DNA of 64,000 nt from contig NZ_OZ251603.1 in NCBI RefSeq assembly GCF_965243865.1, positions 3,348,001 through 3,412,000 of the forward strand, written 5' to 3'. Every line of letters begins with the position of its first letter. Position 1 is the stretch's first letter. The notes below the pieces were generated by a model, which did no database searches, was not told the origin of the DNA, and was given only the letters and a program-made list of their open reading frames with translations. Both the position numbers and the translations under genes were made by a program. This stretch comes from Hyphomicrobium_A sp965243865 (GTDB lineage: Bacteria > Pseudomonadota > Alphaproteobacteria > Rhizobiales > Hyphomicrobiaceae). Positions 48,803 through 58,121 of the stretch are shown piece after piece.

Positions 48803-50827
48803 TTGAGTAAGCGGAACGGCTCCCCGATGGTGGCGGACATACAGGCGCGCATGGGCTGGCGGACTGCCGGCGACGCTGGCGACCGGTTCCGTCCGGCCTG
48901 GTCGGCACCCGCGCTCATGCTCAGCTCGCTGCTGTCGCTTGCCGGTATATTCCTGGTGCTGGGCCTCTTGCTCTGGCTGCTCGACGGCGATGAGCGCGAG
49001 GCACGCCGCGAGGAGATCATCCGCGACGCCCTCTGGGTCGAGCACACACTCCAGTTCCGCTTCAGCACCATCGAAACGCGCCTGTCACGCATGGCCTATG
49101 AGCTCGGCAAGGCGGATTCCCTGAAAGAGGCATTCGCTGTGCAGGCCGGTCCGTTGGTCCACATCGAGCGCGAACTCTGGGGCCTGAGCTGGCTCGACGG
49201 TAATCTCCAGGTGCAAGCCTCGGTCCCAAACTCGGCCGACGCGGAAACGCCGCTCAATCCGGTCGTCCTTTCCGCCGTCGAGATCGCACGCCGAACGGGT
49301 CGGGGCCTATTCACGCCTCCCTATTCGCGCGGAGATAGCTCCGACCACGTTTCCTACGTCGCGCCCATCGTCAAGGACGGCAACGTCGTCGCTCTGCTGC
49401 ACGCCGAGATTTCGTTGGGCCGCTTCCTCGCTCAGCACGTGCCCTGGTGGATCGCCGAAAAGCGCGCCGTGCAGATCAAGCGCAGCGATGAGCAGATCGC
49501 CGCGAGCCGGTCCAAGGTGGACCCCGACAAAGGCGCACTCAGCTACACCGTCGAGATCGGCCCGCCACTGTCGAACCTCTGGCTCACGCTCACGAGCTAT
49601 CGAAACCGCTCGAGCCTCGTACAGAACAGCCTCGTCGTAGCGATGATCGTCCTGAGCTTCCTCACCGCGGCCGCCCTCATTGCGCGCGAGCGCCAGCTGC
49701 GCGGCCGCAAGCTCGCCGAAGCTGCACGCGATGAGGAATACGCCTTCCGCCGCAGCATGGAGGAATCGCTCCGCGTCGGCATCCGCGCCCGCGACATGGA
49801 AGGGCGCCTGCTCTACGTGAACCAGGCCTTCTGCAAGATGGTCGGCTATTCGGAAGCGGAACTGATTGGACGCGCCGCGCCCATGCCCTACTGGGCACCC
49901 GAGGAGCAGGACCGCACGCAGCGCCTGCATGATGCCATCCTCGCCGGCGCCGCCACCGGGCAAGGCATCGAAGTGCTGTTCCAGCGCCGCGACGGCACGC
50001 GCTTCGACGTGCTGATCTACGAGGCGCCGCTGATCGATGCACAAGGACAGCAGCAAGGCTGGATCGGCTCAGTGCTCGACATCTCCGACCGCAAGGCATC
50101 CGAGGAATTAGCACGCACGCAGGCCGAGAAGATGCAGCATACCTCACGCCTCGTCACCATGGGCGAGATGGCATCGTTTCTCGCCCACGACCTCAACCAG
50201 CCGCTCGCGGCGATCCGCAGTTACCAGACCGGCCTGAAGAACATGCTGTCGAGCGGCGGCGCCAATCCCTCGGACGTCACGCCCGCCCTCGATGCGATCG
50301 GCAAATCCGTCGAGCGCGCTGGCCTGATGATCCGCCGCGTCCATAACTTCGTGAAGAAGAGCGAGCCGCGCCTCGAGCCGATCGATCTCGCCGAGGTGAC
50401 GAAGGAAACGGTTGCACTGCTCGAACCGGAGCTGACCAGGGGACACTGCTCGGTCGACATACTCCTGGATGCCGGCCTGCCGCGCGTGCGTGCCGACCGC
50501 GTTCTGATCGAACAGGTGCTGGTCAATCTCATTCGCAACAGCATGGACGCCTGCAGGGATCTGCCGCGCTCTTCACGCGGCATAACCCTCGCCGGCACGC
50601 TCAACGGCGGCGCTATCGAGCTGCGCGTACTCGATCACGGCAGCGGCGTGCCCGAGCACCTTACAAGTCAGCTTTTCTCGCCGTTCGTCTCCACCAAGGA
50701 GGGCGGCATGGGCATGGGACTGACGATTTGCCGGTCGATCATCGAGCTGCACGGAGGCGGAATAAAGTATGAGCACCAGCCCGGCGGCGGCGCCTGCTTC
50801 TCTTTCACCCTGCCACTCTCGCACTGA
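48803..50827 (+). CDS. Membrane histidine kinase with PAS domain (DctB-like layout)
   Basis: A 674-residue sensor, annotated from a TTG at 48803; an ATG at 48827 would shorten it by eight residues. One helix at about 35-60 (LSSLLSLAGIFLVLGLLLWL) and another at about 275-295 (LVVAMIVLSFLTAAALI) enclose a 215-residue periplasmic sensor domain. A PAS domain follows (about 310-425), then HisKA with the phospho-His H462 in AHDLNQPLAAIRS, and the ATPase with N box LIRNSMDA, G1 DHGSGV and G2 GMGMGL. This is the layout of DctB/FixL-type sensors for dicarboxylates. Its stop is seven bases before the response regulator start, so they form a pair. Confidence 0.9.
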   Translation: MSKRNGSPMVADIQARMGWRTAGDAGDRFRPAWSAPALMLSSLLSLAGIFLVLGLLLWLLDGDEREARREEIIRDALWVEHTLQFRFSTIETRLSRMAYELGKADSLKEAFAVQAGPLVHIERELWGLSWLDGNLQVQASVPNSADAETPLNPVVLSAVEIARRTGRGLFTPPYSRGDSSDHVSYVAPIVKDGNVVALLHAEISLGRFLAQHVPWWIAEKRAVQIKRSDEQIAASRSKVDPDKGALSYTVEIGPPLSNLWLTLTSYRNRSSLVQNSLVVAMIVLSFLTAAALIARERQLRGRKLAEAARDEEYAFRRSMEESLRVGIRARDMEGRLLYVNQAFCKMVGYSEAELIGRAAPMPYWAPEEQDRTQRLHDAILAGAATGQGIEVLFQRRDGTRFDVLIYEAPLIDAQGQQQGWIGSVLDISDRKASEELARTQAEKMQHTSRLVTMGEMASFLAHDLNQPLAAIRSYQTGLKNMLSSGGANPSDVTPALDAIGKSVERAGLMIRRVHNFVKKSEPRLEPIDLAEVTKETVALLEPELTRGHCSVDILLDAGLPRVRADRVLIEQVLVNLIRNSMDACRDLPRSSRGITLAGTLNGGAIELRVLDHGSGVPEHLTSQLFSPFVSTKEGGMGMGLTICRSIIELHGGGIKYEHQPGGGACFSFTLPLSH

Positions 50828-50834
50828 GGCCGAC

Positions 50835-51467
50835 ATGAGCCAGTCACGCGTCTACGTCGTCGATGATGATGCCACACTGCGTGACGCGCTGACGTTTCTG
50901 CTGTCGTCGCGTCGCGTGAGCACATCGACCTTCTCTTCCGGCGAGGAGTTCCTCGAATTCTTCAACCCCGGCTTGCGCGGCTGCGTGCTAACCGACATCC
51001 GCATGGGCGGCATCTCGGGATTGGAGCTGTTCTCGCGCCTGCGGGAAGCCGGATCGCGTTTGCCCTGCATCGTCCTCACCGGGCACGGCGACGTGCCGAT
51101 GGCCGTCGAAGCCTTGAAGAAGGGCGTGCGCGACTTCATCGAAAAGCCGTTCGACGCCAACGATCTCGTCGATAAGCTCATCGCCGCCATGGCCGACGAC
51201 GACGCACGCGCCGAGCAGGACGCCGCGCGCCGCTCCCACACCGACCGCCTGGCAACGTTGTCGGACCGCGAGGCGGAGGTGATGCAACTCCTTGTGGCCG
51301 GCAAGCCGAACAAAGTCATTGCCGACGAGCTGTCCATTGCCATCCGCACCGTCGAGGTGCACCGCGCGCGCATCTTCGAGAAGCTCGGCGTGCGCAGCGC
51401 CGTTGAGCTGGTCAAGCTGCTCGCAGAAACCGATACGATGCACGGCCGCGCCACCCGCTCGGGCTAA
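50835..51467 (+). CDS. FixJ-type response regulator
   Basis: A 210-residue regulator. The receiver begins SRVYVVDDDATLRDALTF, with phospho-acceptor D54 in LTDIRMGG, the Thr/Ser switch VLTGHG and Lys in FIEKPFDA. Residues 145-200 are a LuxR-type HTH (LSDREAEVMQLLVAGKPNKV, then RTVEVHRARIFEKL). It is the partner of the kinase directly upstream and probably activates the divergent binding protein. Sequence style matches FixJ, TodT and DctR, which are sigma70-dependent, rather than the sigma54-dependent DctD. Confidence 0.92.
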   Translation: MSQSRVYVVDDDATLRDALTFLLSSRRVSTSTFSSGEEFLEFFNPGLRGCVLTDIRMGGISGLELFSRLREAGSRLPCIVLTGHGDVPMAVEALKKGVRDFIEKPFDANDLVDKLIAAMADDDARAEQDAARRSHTDRLATLSDREAEVMQLLVAGKPNKVIADELSIAIRTVEVHRARIFEKLGVRSAVELVKLLAETDTMHGRATRSG

Positions 51468-51477
51468 ACTCTACTTA

Positions 51478-51500
51478 GCCTCTCCCCGGCGGGGAGAGGC
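51478..51500. repeat. REP-like palindrome and possible terminator
   Basis: GCCTCTCCCC and GGGGAGAGGC pair perfectly over ten bases with the loop GGC, 11 bases after the response regulator stop. The sequence that follows (CGGGTGAGGGGG near 51524) is the partner motif found in many proteobacterial REP-type elements built from CTCTCCCC and GGGTGAGGG. It separates the convergent regulator and tamB genes. Confidence 0.6.
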
Positions 51501-51591
51501 CGGAGCGAATGCAAATGAGCTTCGGGTGAGGGGGCGCTTCGACGTCAATCGAGAAGGCTCTCGCCGCGACGGCACACAGCCACCCCCATGC

Positions 51592-54500
51592 TCAATAGTC
51601 CCACTCGACACCAACACCGATCTTGCTGTTCCCATCGGCACCAAGCTCGCCGCGCGCCTTCAGCGTCTTGGTGAGATCGTGGTCGATCACTACGCGGCTT
51701 GAGCTGGCGCTTGTGCCCTGCTTAACGCCCACATAAGTGCTCTCGTTGACATAGCTGCCCGCGGAGACGACGGGATTGTTCGCATCGTCCGTCGAGACAT
51801 CGAACACGTCGATACCGGCGGCACTCTTCAAGCGATCCAGCGTGCTGGGTCCGCTCGACAACCCGCCGATCTTGTCGATCTCGCCGGCAAGCTGCGCCAG
51901 CTGCACCGCTGACAGCTTCGCCAAAGACTTGTTGAACAGCAGCCGCGCGATCACCTCGTCTTCAGGCAACGCGGGATCGGACGAGAACGTGAAGGTCGGC
52001 TTGGCTGCCGGTCCCGAAATCGTGACGGTTATGGTGTAGCCGTCGGCATCGGCCGCTGCTTCCATGTCGAGCATCGGCTGCACGCTGCCGTTGAAGTAGA
52101 TGCGCCCGCGCTTGAAATCGAGTTCGCGGCCGAGGATCGACAGGCGCCCGCGCTCCATCACGAATGCGCCGTCGGCGCGCGGCGCGTTGGTCGTACCCTG
52201 CACGTGCAGCGCGCCGCCCAGTTGCGCGTCGAGACCGCGGCCACGTACGAAGATGCGGTTGGCCGCATCGAGGCGCACATCGAGCCGCCCGTTCACCGCC
52301 GGTGCGCTGCGCTGCTCTTGTGCCTTGCTGGCCGCCCGCGCGGCATAGCTGCCGGCGGGCGCATTTACGTGCTTGATGTCGAGTGAGGTGATCGAGCCCG
52401 GCAGCTGGCTGGGAACCGTCACGTCGAGGCGCTTCAGTCCGATGTTCCCTCGGGCGAGCAGCGCATCCAGAGGCCCACTCACGGCAAGATCGGCGTCGAG
52501 TTCGCCCGATATGAGCTGCTGATCGTCGAACTTCAACCCGACGAGTTTCAGTTCTAGATCTGTGGTGATGGCGCCATTCTGGCCGATCAGCACGCTGCCA
52601 CCGCTGGTGAATGTGCCACCGCGCACGCTCGTACCCTGCAAGCGCTCGATCGTCAGCCCGTTGCGCGTGAAATTCGCCGCGCCGTTGATGGCCGCAAGTT
52701 TCAGCCCGCCGCCCGGATCGTTCAACGCGGCATTCTCTATGCGTATCGTCCCGGCAACCCGCGGATCGGCGAGCGCACCGGTGACATCGGCTGCAACGTA
52801 AGCCGTCCCGCTGGCGCTCGCAGCCCGGTCACCGAGCGCGCCATTGGCAAGCACGAGCGGAATGGTGCCGTTGACTTTGACGGCAATGGCACCCTTGGCG
52901 CCGATCCCCGCGCGCCCCACTGCTTTCGCCGACAGCCCTCCCGCCCCGCTGACCGTGACTTCGCCGGTAGCGTCCTCACCAGCGAGGCGCGCCCGTGCAT
53001 CGACCCTCAGCGGCGGAAGGCTTTGCGCACGCATTGCGGCAGCCGATGCCCCGGTCCAGGCAACGGCCGCGTCAGCCTTCGGTGTCTTGAAGGATCCACC
53101 GATCTTGACGGTGCCGTCGATGTGCCCCTCGAGTCCAAGTGTGGAATCGAAAGCATTTGCGAGCCCGGCTGGTAGCTGCTTCAGCGCAATCGATAGATCC
53201 ATCGCGTCCGGTGCAATTGTGCCCGCGATCTCGGTGCGCCCCTTGTCCGTCTTGATTACGAGCCGGTCGATCTTCACTGCGTCGTTAGCCATCGTCACCG
53301 TTGCGCGCTGATCGATCAGCGCGGAAAGGCCTTCCTTGCGCAGGCTAGCCGACGCCACGCTCACCGTGAGTGTCGACTCTTTGCGCGCAGCCTCTGCACT
53401 CACCGTTGCCGCGAAGTCATTCACCCGCGCCGACGCTTTGATCGCGGTGCCATCCTTCGCGGGCACCGCATCAATCTGTGCATCGCGCAACTTAATGCCC
53501 GCGTCGTCGAAGCTGGCTAGCCGCACCTGTCCCGTAATGCGCAAGGCCTGCATGTAATCGACCAGCGTAGCGCGCGCGGAGAGACCCTGCAGCTTCTTCT
53601 CGGCGATGCGCAGAGCCGGCGCCTCCGCCTGCAACGTGGCGACCGCAACGCCGCCATTGTCCGTCAGCTCAACGTCGGCCTTGGCGCTCCCCGCCATCGG
53701 CACACCGGCGAGCGGCGCGAGGTCACCAAGCCGCGGCACGGAGATGACAAGGCGTCCGTTCGGAGCGCCATTGGGCGGCAAATGCAAACTACCGCCCACC
53801 TGGGCCGATGCCAGCGTCAGTTTCAAATCGTCGATTTTCAGCCCACTTGCCTCGGCGAAGGCAATCGCAGCGCCGCCATCGATCGGCTTGCCGCCGACAT
53901 CGCCGCCAATATCGAGCCGGCCCGCGTGAGCGTCGAGCGGACCGCGCCCGGAGAACGTCAGCCTCGGCGCATTGAGCTTCGCGCCGTTGACGCGCACATC
54001 ATCGCCGCTGATCGAAACCTTGGAGATGAGGTTATCTCCCGCACCGGAAACATCGATTTGCAACGCCGCCGAGCCGCCGAGAGCATCGGCAACTTTTGCA
54101 AGGTCGCGCACGTTCGCGCGCACCGCCAGCGCCAGCGACGAGCCACTGAAGCGCGCGCGCACCAGCGCATCCGCCGCATCGGCCTTGAAGGCGAGATCGT
54201 CGACCTGGATATCGCCGCCCTTCACGCGCGCCAGCCGGCCGTTGATCCGCGCCGTGCCCGCCAGTAGCCGGTCGGCGGCGTCCGCTCCCAACTTTAGATC
54301 GCGGCTGCTGCCCTCGATGACGAGCGCAAAGTCATCACCGTCAAATCCCGCCTCCCCCGATGCGCGCAGCGCCACAGCACCAGCCAATGGACGTCCCGCC
54401 AGCGACGCCAGCGAGCCAAGGTCGGCAACGTTGAGATCGGCTGAGCCAGCGATGCGCCGGCCACTCACCGTTGCGCTGGCATCGACGATAGCTCCCGCTA

Positions 54501-55890
54501 GCGCTGCGCGGAGCTTCGCAATCGTCAGCACGCCCGACTTCGCTTGCCCCAACAGCGTCAGCGCCGCCGTTGTCGGCGTGTCGCTGCCTCCCGGCGGCAA
54601 CACACCCTCGGCCGTCGCCGACCCTTCGATCTTTGCTGCATCGAACGCCATTCGGCCAGCCGCGTCCGTTTGCTCGGCGCGCGCCGACAGCTTCAGCGAA
54701 GCAACCGAACCGACCGACCCTCCCAGGCCCTCAGCATCGACTTCGGCGTGCACTACGCGGCTTTCCGCATCAGGCGCAACAATCTTGGCCGCGAGACTGC
54801 GCAACGTAACGTGCGCATCGCCGAGCGCGAATTCCACCGGCGCGCCGTCCTGCCGCGCCAGCTGCACCGCGGCTCGCCCATGCACATACGGCCGCGCCAG
54901 ATCAATCGCGCCGCTGGCCGACACAGCAATAGCCGCGCTCGACAGTGTGAACTCGTCGAGCCGGAAGCGATCGTTCTCAGACCACACGCCTCTCAAAGTG
55001 CCGACAGTCTTGCCATCGAGAACGCCGGCCAGCGTCGCCGGCACCACGCGTGCCAGATACCCTTCGAGGTGCGATGTGAGCTTGTGCCCGTCCGCTACGC
55101 GGTCGACGCTGACCGTGCCGGCGGCGAAGCGCTGCTCCGACGCAAGAAGCGCCCACTCCGCCCGCCATCTATCGCGCGGTCCCGAGCCGGAGAAGTGCAC
55201 GCCCATCGGCGGTCGGTCTGGAACTTCTAACACATGCGCGATCAATCCATCGGCCGGCTCCTGCCCGTCGATGACGAGATCGACAACATCGCTATCAGGG
55301 TGGTATCCGAACCGGGCCTGAAGCCGAGCGCCCGGTTGGTCAAGCCGTAGCACGGCCAGTTGCGCAGAAAGCCCGCGCACAGGATCGGCGAGATCGGCGC
55401 TGGCCGTCACGCGCAGCCGCGCCGTCATTCCGGCCACTGGCTCCTCGATGATCAGTTCGCGCACCTCCGCGCGCCCGAGCGTCACCGGAATGAGCGTCGG
55501 CGCACCACCGCCCGCATCCCCACTGTCGGCACTGGCGCTGCTGCTCACCGGCTGTCTCAGCACGCGCACCGTGCCGATGTCGATGGTGTCCACCGCGACG
55601 CGCCCCACGAGCAACTGCGCGGGCTGCCATGAAATATGCAGCGCGTGCATCTCCAGCCATGACCCGTTGCGGTCGCTCAGCACGATACGATCGATGCGGC
55701 CATCGCCGAATAGTGATCCTTCGAGCGAACCGATCTCCAGCCGGCTGTCTGCGTCGGACGCAACATAGCTCGCCAGCGACAGCGCAAGGCGTTGGCCGGC
55801 GGACGTCGCCAGCAGGCCGGTCGTGGCCAAGAAGACAACCAGCAGTGCCAGTCCGCTCCTCGCCAGCCATTTGCGCGCGCGCCGCATCAA
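51592..55890 (-). CDS. tamB: TamB, inner-membrane partner of the translocation and assembly module
   Basis: A 1432-residue protein. A single N-terminal helix (SGLALLVVFLATTGLLATSA) anchors it in the inner membrane. The long middle section is repetitive beta structure (Ala-, Leu-, Asp-rich strands) of the AsmA/TamB bridge type, which forms a groove across the periplasm that carries phospholipids. The last 350 residues are the TamB C-terminal domain (DUF490), with FVMERGRLSILGRELDFKRG and the terminal strand KIGVGVEWDY. Its start overlaps the tamA stop as ATGA. Length is within the normal range (about 1200-1500). Confidence 0.92.
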   Translation of the reverse strand: MMRRARKWLARSGLALLVVFLATTGLLATSAGQRLALSLASYVASDADSRLEIGSLEGSLFGDGRIDRIVLSDRNGSWLEMHALHISWQPAQLLVGRVAVDTIDIGTVRVLRQPVSSSASADSGDAGGGAPTLIPVTLGRAEVRELIIEEPVAGMTARLRVTASADLADPVRGLSAQLAVLRLDQPGARLQARFGYHPDSDVVDLVIDGQEPADGLIAHVLEVPDRPPMGVHFSGSGPRDRWRAEWALLASEQRFAAGTVSVDRVADGHKLTSHLEGYLARVVPATLAGVLDGKTVGTLRGVWSENDRFRLDEFTLSSAAIAVSASGAIDLARPYVHGRAAVQLARQDGAPVEFALGDAHVTLRSLAAKIVAPDAESRVVHAEVDAEGLGGSVGSVASLKLSARAEQTDAAGRMAFDAAKIEGSATAEGVLPPGGSDTPTTAALTLLGQAKSGVLTIAKLRAALAGAIVDASATVSGRRIAGSADLNVADLGSLASLAGRPLAGAVALRASGEAGFDGDDFALVIEGSSRDLKLGADAADRLLAGTARINGRLARVKGGDIQVDDLAFKADAADALVRARFSGSSLALAVRANVRDLAKVADALGGSAALQIDVSGAGDNLISKVSISGDDVRVNGAKLNAPRLTFSGRGPLDAHAGRLDIGGDVGGKPIDGGAAIAFAEASGLKIDDLKLTLASAQVGGSLHLPPNGAPNGRLVISVPRLGDLAPLAGVPMAGSAKADVELTDNGGVAVATLQAEAPALRIAEKKLQGLSARATLVDYMQALRITGQVRLASFDDAGIKLRDAQIDAVPAKDGTAIKASARVNDFAATVSAEAARKESTLTVSVASASLRKEGLSALIDQRATVTMANDAVKIDRLVIKTDKGRTEIAGTIAPDAMDLSIALKQLPAGLANAFDSTLGLEGHIDGTVKIGGSFKTPKADAAVAWTGASAAAMRAQSLPPLRVDARARLAGEDATGEVTVSGAGGLSAKAVGRAGIGAKGAIAVKVNGTIPLVLANGALGDRAASASGTAYVAADVTGALADPRVAGTIRIENAALNDPGGGLKLAAINGAANFTRNGLTIERLQGTSVRGGTFTSGGSVLIGQNGAITTDLELKLVGLKFDDQQLISGELDADLAVSGPLDALLARGNIGLKRLDVTVPSQLPGSITSLDIKHVNAPAGSYAARAASKAQEQRSAPAVNGRLDVRLDAANRIFVRGRGLDAQLGGALHVQGTTNAPRADGAFVMERGRLSILGRELDFKRGRIYFNGSVQPMLDMEAAADADGYTITVTISGPAAKPTFTFSSDPALPEDEVIARLLFNKSLAKLSAVQLAQLAGEIDKIGGLSSGPSTLDRLKSAAGIDVFDVSTDDANNPVVSAGSYVNESTYVGVKQGTSASSSRVVIDHDLTKTLKARGELGADGNSKIGVGVEWDY

Positions 55891-57782
55891 AAGGCCTGCC
55901 CCAATCCGAGATAGACGCCGACTTTCGGTTGCCCTTGCGTGTGCGTCGTCGGCGCCGCGACGTCGATGCGGATCGGACCTAGCGATGTGTAGTAACGCAG
56001 CCCCAGCCCCGCGCCGATGTAGACGTTGTCGTTGAAGCCCGGCAGGCTGTCGGGCGAGACCGTCGCCATGTCGACGAATGGCACGAGGCCGAAGCTCTCG
56101 AACAGCCGCATGCGCAGTTCTGCTGATGCACCGAGCATGGACAGACCGCCCACGACCGACCCGTTATAGGTCGGGCCAAGGCTCCGATACTCGTAGCCGC
56201 GAACGGAGCCGCCGCCGCCGGCAAAATAGCGATACGTCGCCGGGGTGCCTTCCAGCGAGGTGCCGAAGTCGCTGCCGGCGATGATGCGCCCCGCGAGCAC
56301 GAACCGCCCATCCTCGTCCAGCGGAGCATAGCTTGCGATGCGAAGGTTAGCCGCGCCAAACGCCGAGCCATCCGACAGCTCCGCCACCGGATCGAACTGC
56401 ATGAGTGCGTTGACGCCGTGGCTCGGATCCATCCGGTTGTCGCGTGTATCGTAGGCGAGTTCGCCCGGCAGGCTCAGCAGCGTGTAATTGGCGTCACCGA
56501 ATGCATCCTCAATGCGCGACTGCGAACCTGACAGCGCCAGCGATCCGGAAAGACTGCGATCAAACCGGTGTGCCAATCCGATCTTGCCATTGCCGCCGAG
56601 GCTCTCGTACGTGTCGGGACGTTCGCGAATGATGCGCAGCTCGCCGAAGAAATCGGTGTCGATGTCGAGCACGCCCGGCTTGGTCAGCACTGCCCCCGCA
56701 TCGAACTGAACCTGCTCCAGTCCATCGCCACCGATCTGCGACACCGTCGCGTCGATCTTCAGCCGCTCGCCCTCGCCGAATAGATTGCGATGGCCCCAAT
56801 AGGCTTGCACTTCGGCGCCATCGACCGTTGAGGCGGACACTGTCGCGCCGAAAAAGCGCGGCTTGCGCTCCGTCACCTCGACGGTGATCGGTATGCCGCC
56901 GTCATCATCCACCGCATCGCCTTCGACGATGCGCACGCTTTCGATACTCTCGATCTTGCGCAGGCGATCGCGCGTAGTCTTCAAGTCTGAAGTGCTGAAG
57001 CGCTGACCCGGCTGCAGCGCCGTCTGCCGCGCAATACTGCCGGTTTCCAACGTCGAGGTGCCGGTCACGTTGATCCAGCCGTAGACCGCAGGCGATCCCG
57101 GCGCCACCACCAACCGGACATCGACCACTGAGCGCGCATGGTCGGCGACGATCTCCTTTTCGGCGATCTCAGCGAGCGGATAGCCGCTGGCGCGCCACGC
57201 CTCGACCAGCTTGTCGATGGCGCTCGTGATCAGTTCCGCTTTCGCTGGCTTGCCCGCCACCAGCGCATACTGCTCCGGTTGTGTCGCCGGTGCGTCCACG
57301 GTTTGCGTCGTCTGGCCGACGCTCACGTTGCCGAAGCTGAAGCGAGGCCCTGGCTTCACATGCACCGAAACATCGATTGGCGCGCCACCCGGCGCTGATG
57401 GCAGTTCCTCGGGCCGCACCTGATCCAGTGGCTTACCGGCGACGCGGATATCCACCTCGCCACCATAGTAGGCCTCCGAGTAGAGGCCTCCGATGACTCG
57501 GTCGACATCGCCGCGCGCACGCGCCAGCAACGCCGCACCGTCCGCAGCGCCCTGCTTCGTCTGGCTGACCAGTACTGAGATCGACGAGAGCAGCGTTTTC
57601 AGCGCCTCGTCTTCCCCGTCGACGGCGACGCTCACCTGATACTTCAGCGCGCCGACGGCATCGGAATCGGAATTCGACAGGAACGGCAGATCGAGCACGT
57701 CGGCAATGGCCGCACCCGCGGAGCACGACACCAGGGCGCCACAGATACCGAGCAACGGAACAAGTTTGGTAACGGCTCTCAA
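55887..57782 (-). CDS. tamA: TamA, Omp85-family outer-membrane assembly factor
   Basis: A 631-residue protein from a TTG at 57782, chosen because it gives a compact signal peptide (TKLVPLLGICGALVSCSAGA); the frame is open to 57878. Residues about 35-270 hold three POTRA domains. The 16-stranded barrel follows, with the Omp85 lid motif SVRGYEYRS in the last third and the C-terminal strand VGVYLGLGQAF. It works with TamB in envelope assembly. Codon and start choice are uncertain, the family assignment is not. Confidence 0.9.
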   Translation of the reverse strand: MRAVTKLVPLLGICGALVSCSAGAAIADVLDLPFLSNSDSDAVGALKYQVSVAVDGEDEALKTLLSSISVLVSQTKQGAADGAALLARARGDVDRVIGGLYSEAYYGGEVDIRVAGKPLDQVRPEELPSAPGGAPIDVSVHVKPGPRFSFGNVSVGQTTQTVDAPATQPEQYALVAGKPAKAELITSAIDKLVEAWRASGYPLAEIAEKEIVADHARSVVDVRLVVAPGSPAVYGWINVTGTSTLETGSIARQTALQPGQRFSTSDLKTTRDRLRKIESIESVRIVEGDAVDDDGGIPITVEVTERKPRFFGATVSASTVDGAEVQAYWGHRNLFGEGERLKIDATVSQIGGDGLEQVQFDAGAVLTKPGVLDIDTDFFGELRIIRERPDTYESLGGNGKIGLAHRFDRSLSGSLALSGSQSRIEDAFGDANYTLLSLPGELAYDTRDNRMDPSHGVNALMQFDPVAELSDGSAFGAANLRIASYAPLDEDGRFVLAGRIIAGSDFGTSLEGTPATYRYFAGGGGSVRGYEYRSLGPTYNGSVVGGLSMLGASAELRMRLFESFGLVPFVDMATVSPDSLPGFNDNVYIGAGLGLRYYTSLGPIRIDVAAPTTHTQGQPKVGVYLGLGQAF

Positions 57783-58121
57783 AGCTTCGCTTTCGGATGT
57801 GGTGCCAAAATTTGTTACGCCACGCCGAACAGCGGATCGGACCTCCGTACAGAAGAAGCTGCGCTGGCCCAAAACCAACGCGAATCTCTAGGCTTCATGT
57901 TGAGCGAGTTGGCTGGGGGACACAACCCTGCGGGGCGGACAAAAGCTCCCCTGCGCAGCCCCTCGAGCGATGCTGTGGATCAATCATTCCGCTCCTCTTC
58001 GCCGCACTGGGCGTGGCCCAGAAGCAACTCCGTCGCTGGTATCCCTGCGCGGATCAGGAACGAGCGACGGGAGAAGGGGGAGCCGGGCGTTGCAAGAGTT
58101 CGGTAGGTGGGAGTTCGTCTA
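57783..58121. promoter_or_regulatory. Divergent intergenic region, tamA versus efflux operon
   Basis: About 340 bases between the probable tamA and efflux lipoprotein starts. It must contain the promoters for both directions. I see no repeat, hairpin or clear -35/-10 pair. If tamA starts at 57878 instead, the region is 95 bases shorter. Confidence 0.4.

Noticed and set aside
51592..57782. Many long open frames on the plus strand opposite tamB and tamA
   Set aside because: They are Arg/Ser/Ala-rich antisense shadows caused by high GC; none has a ribosome site or domain.
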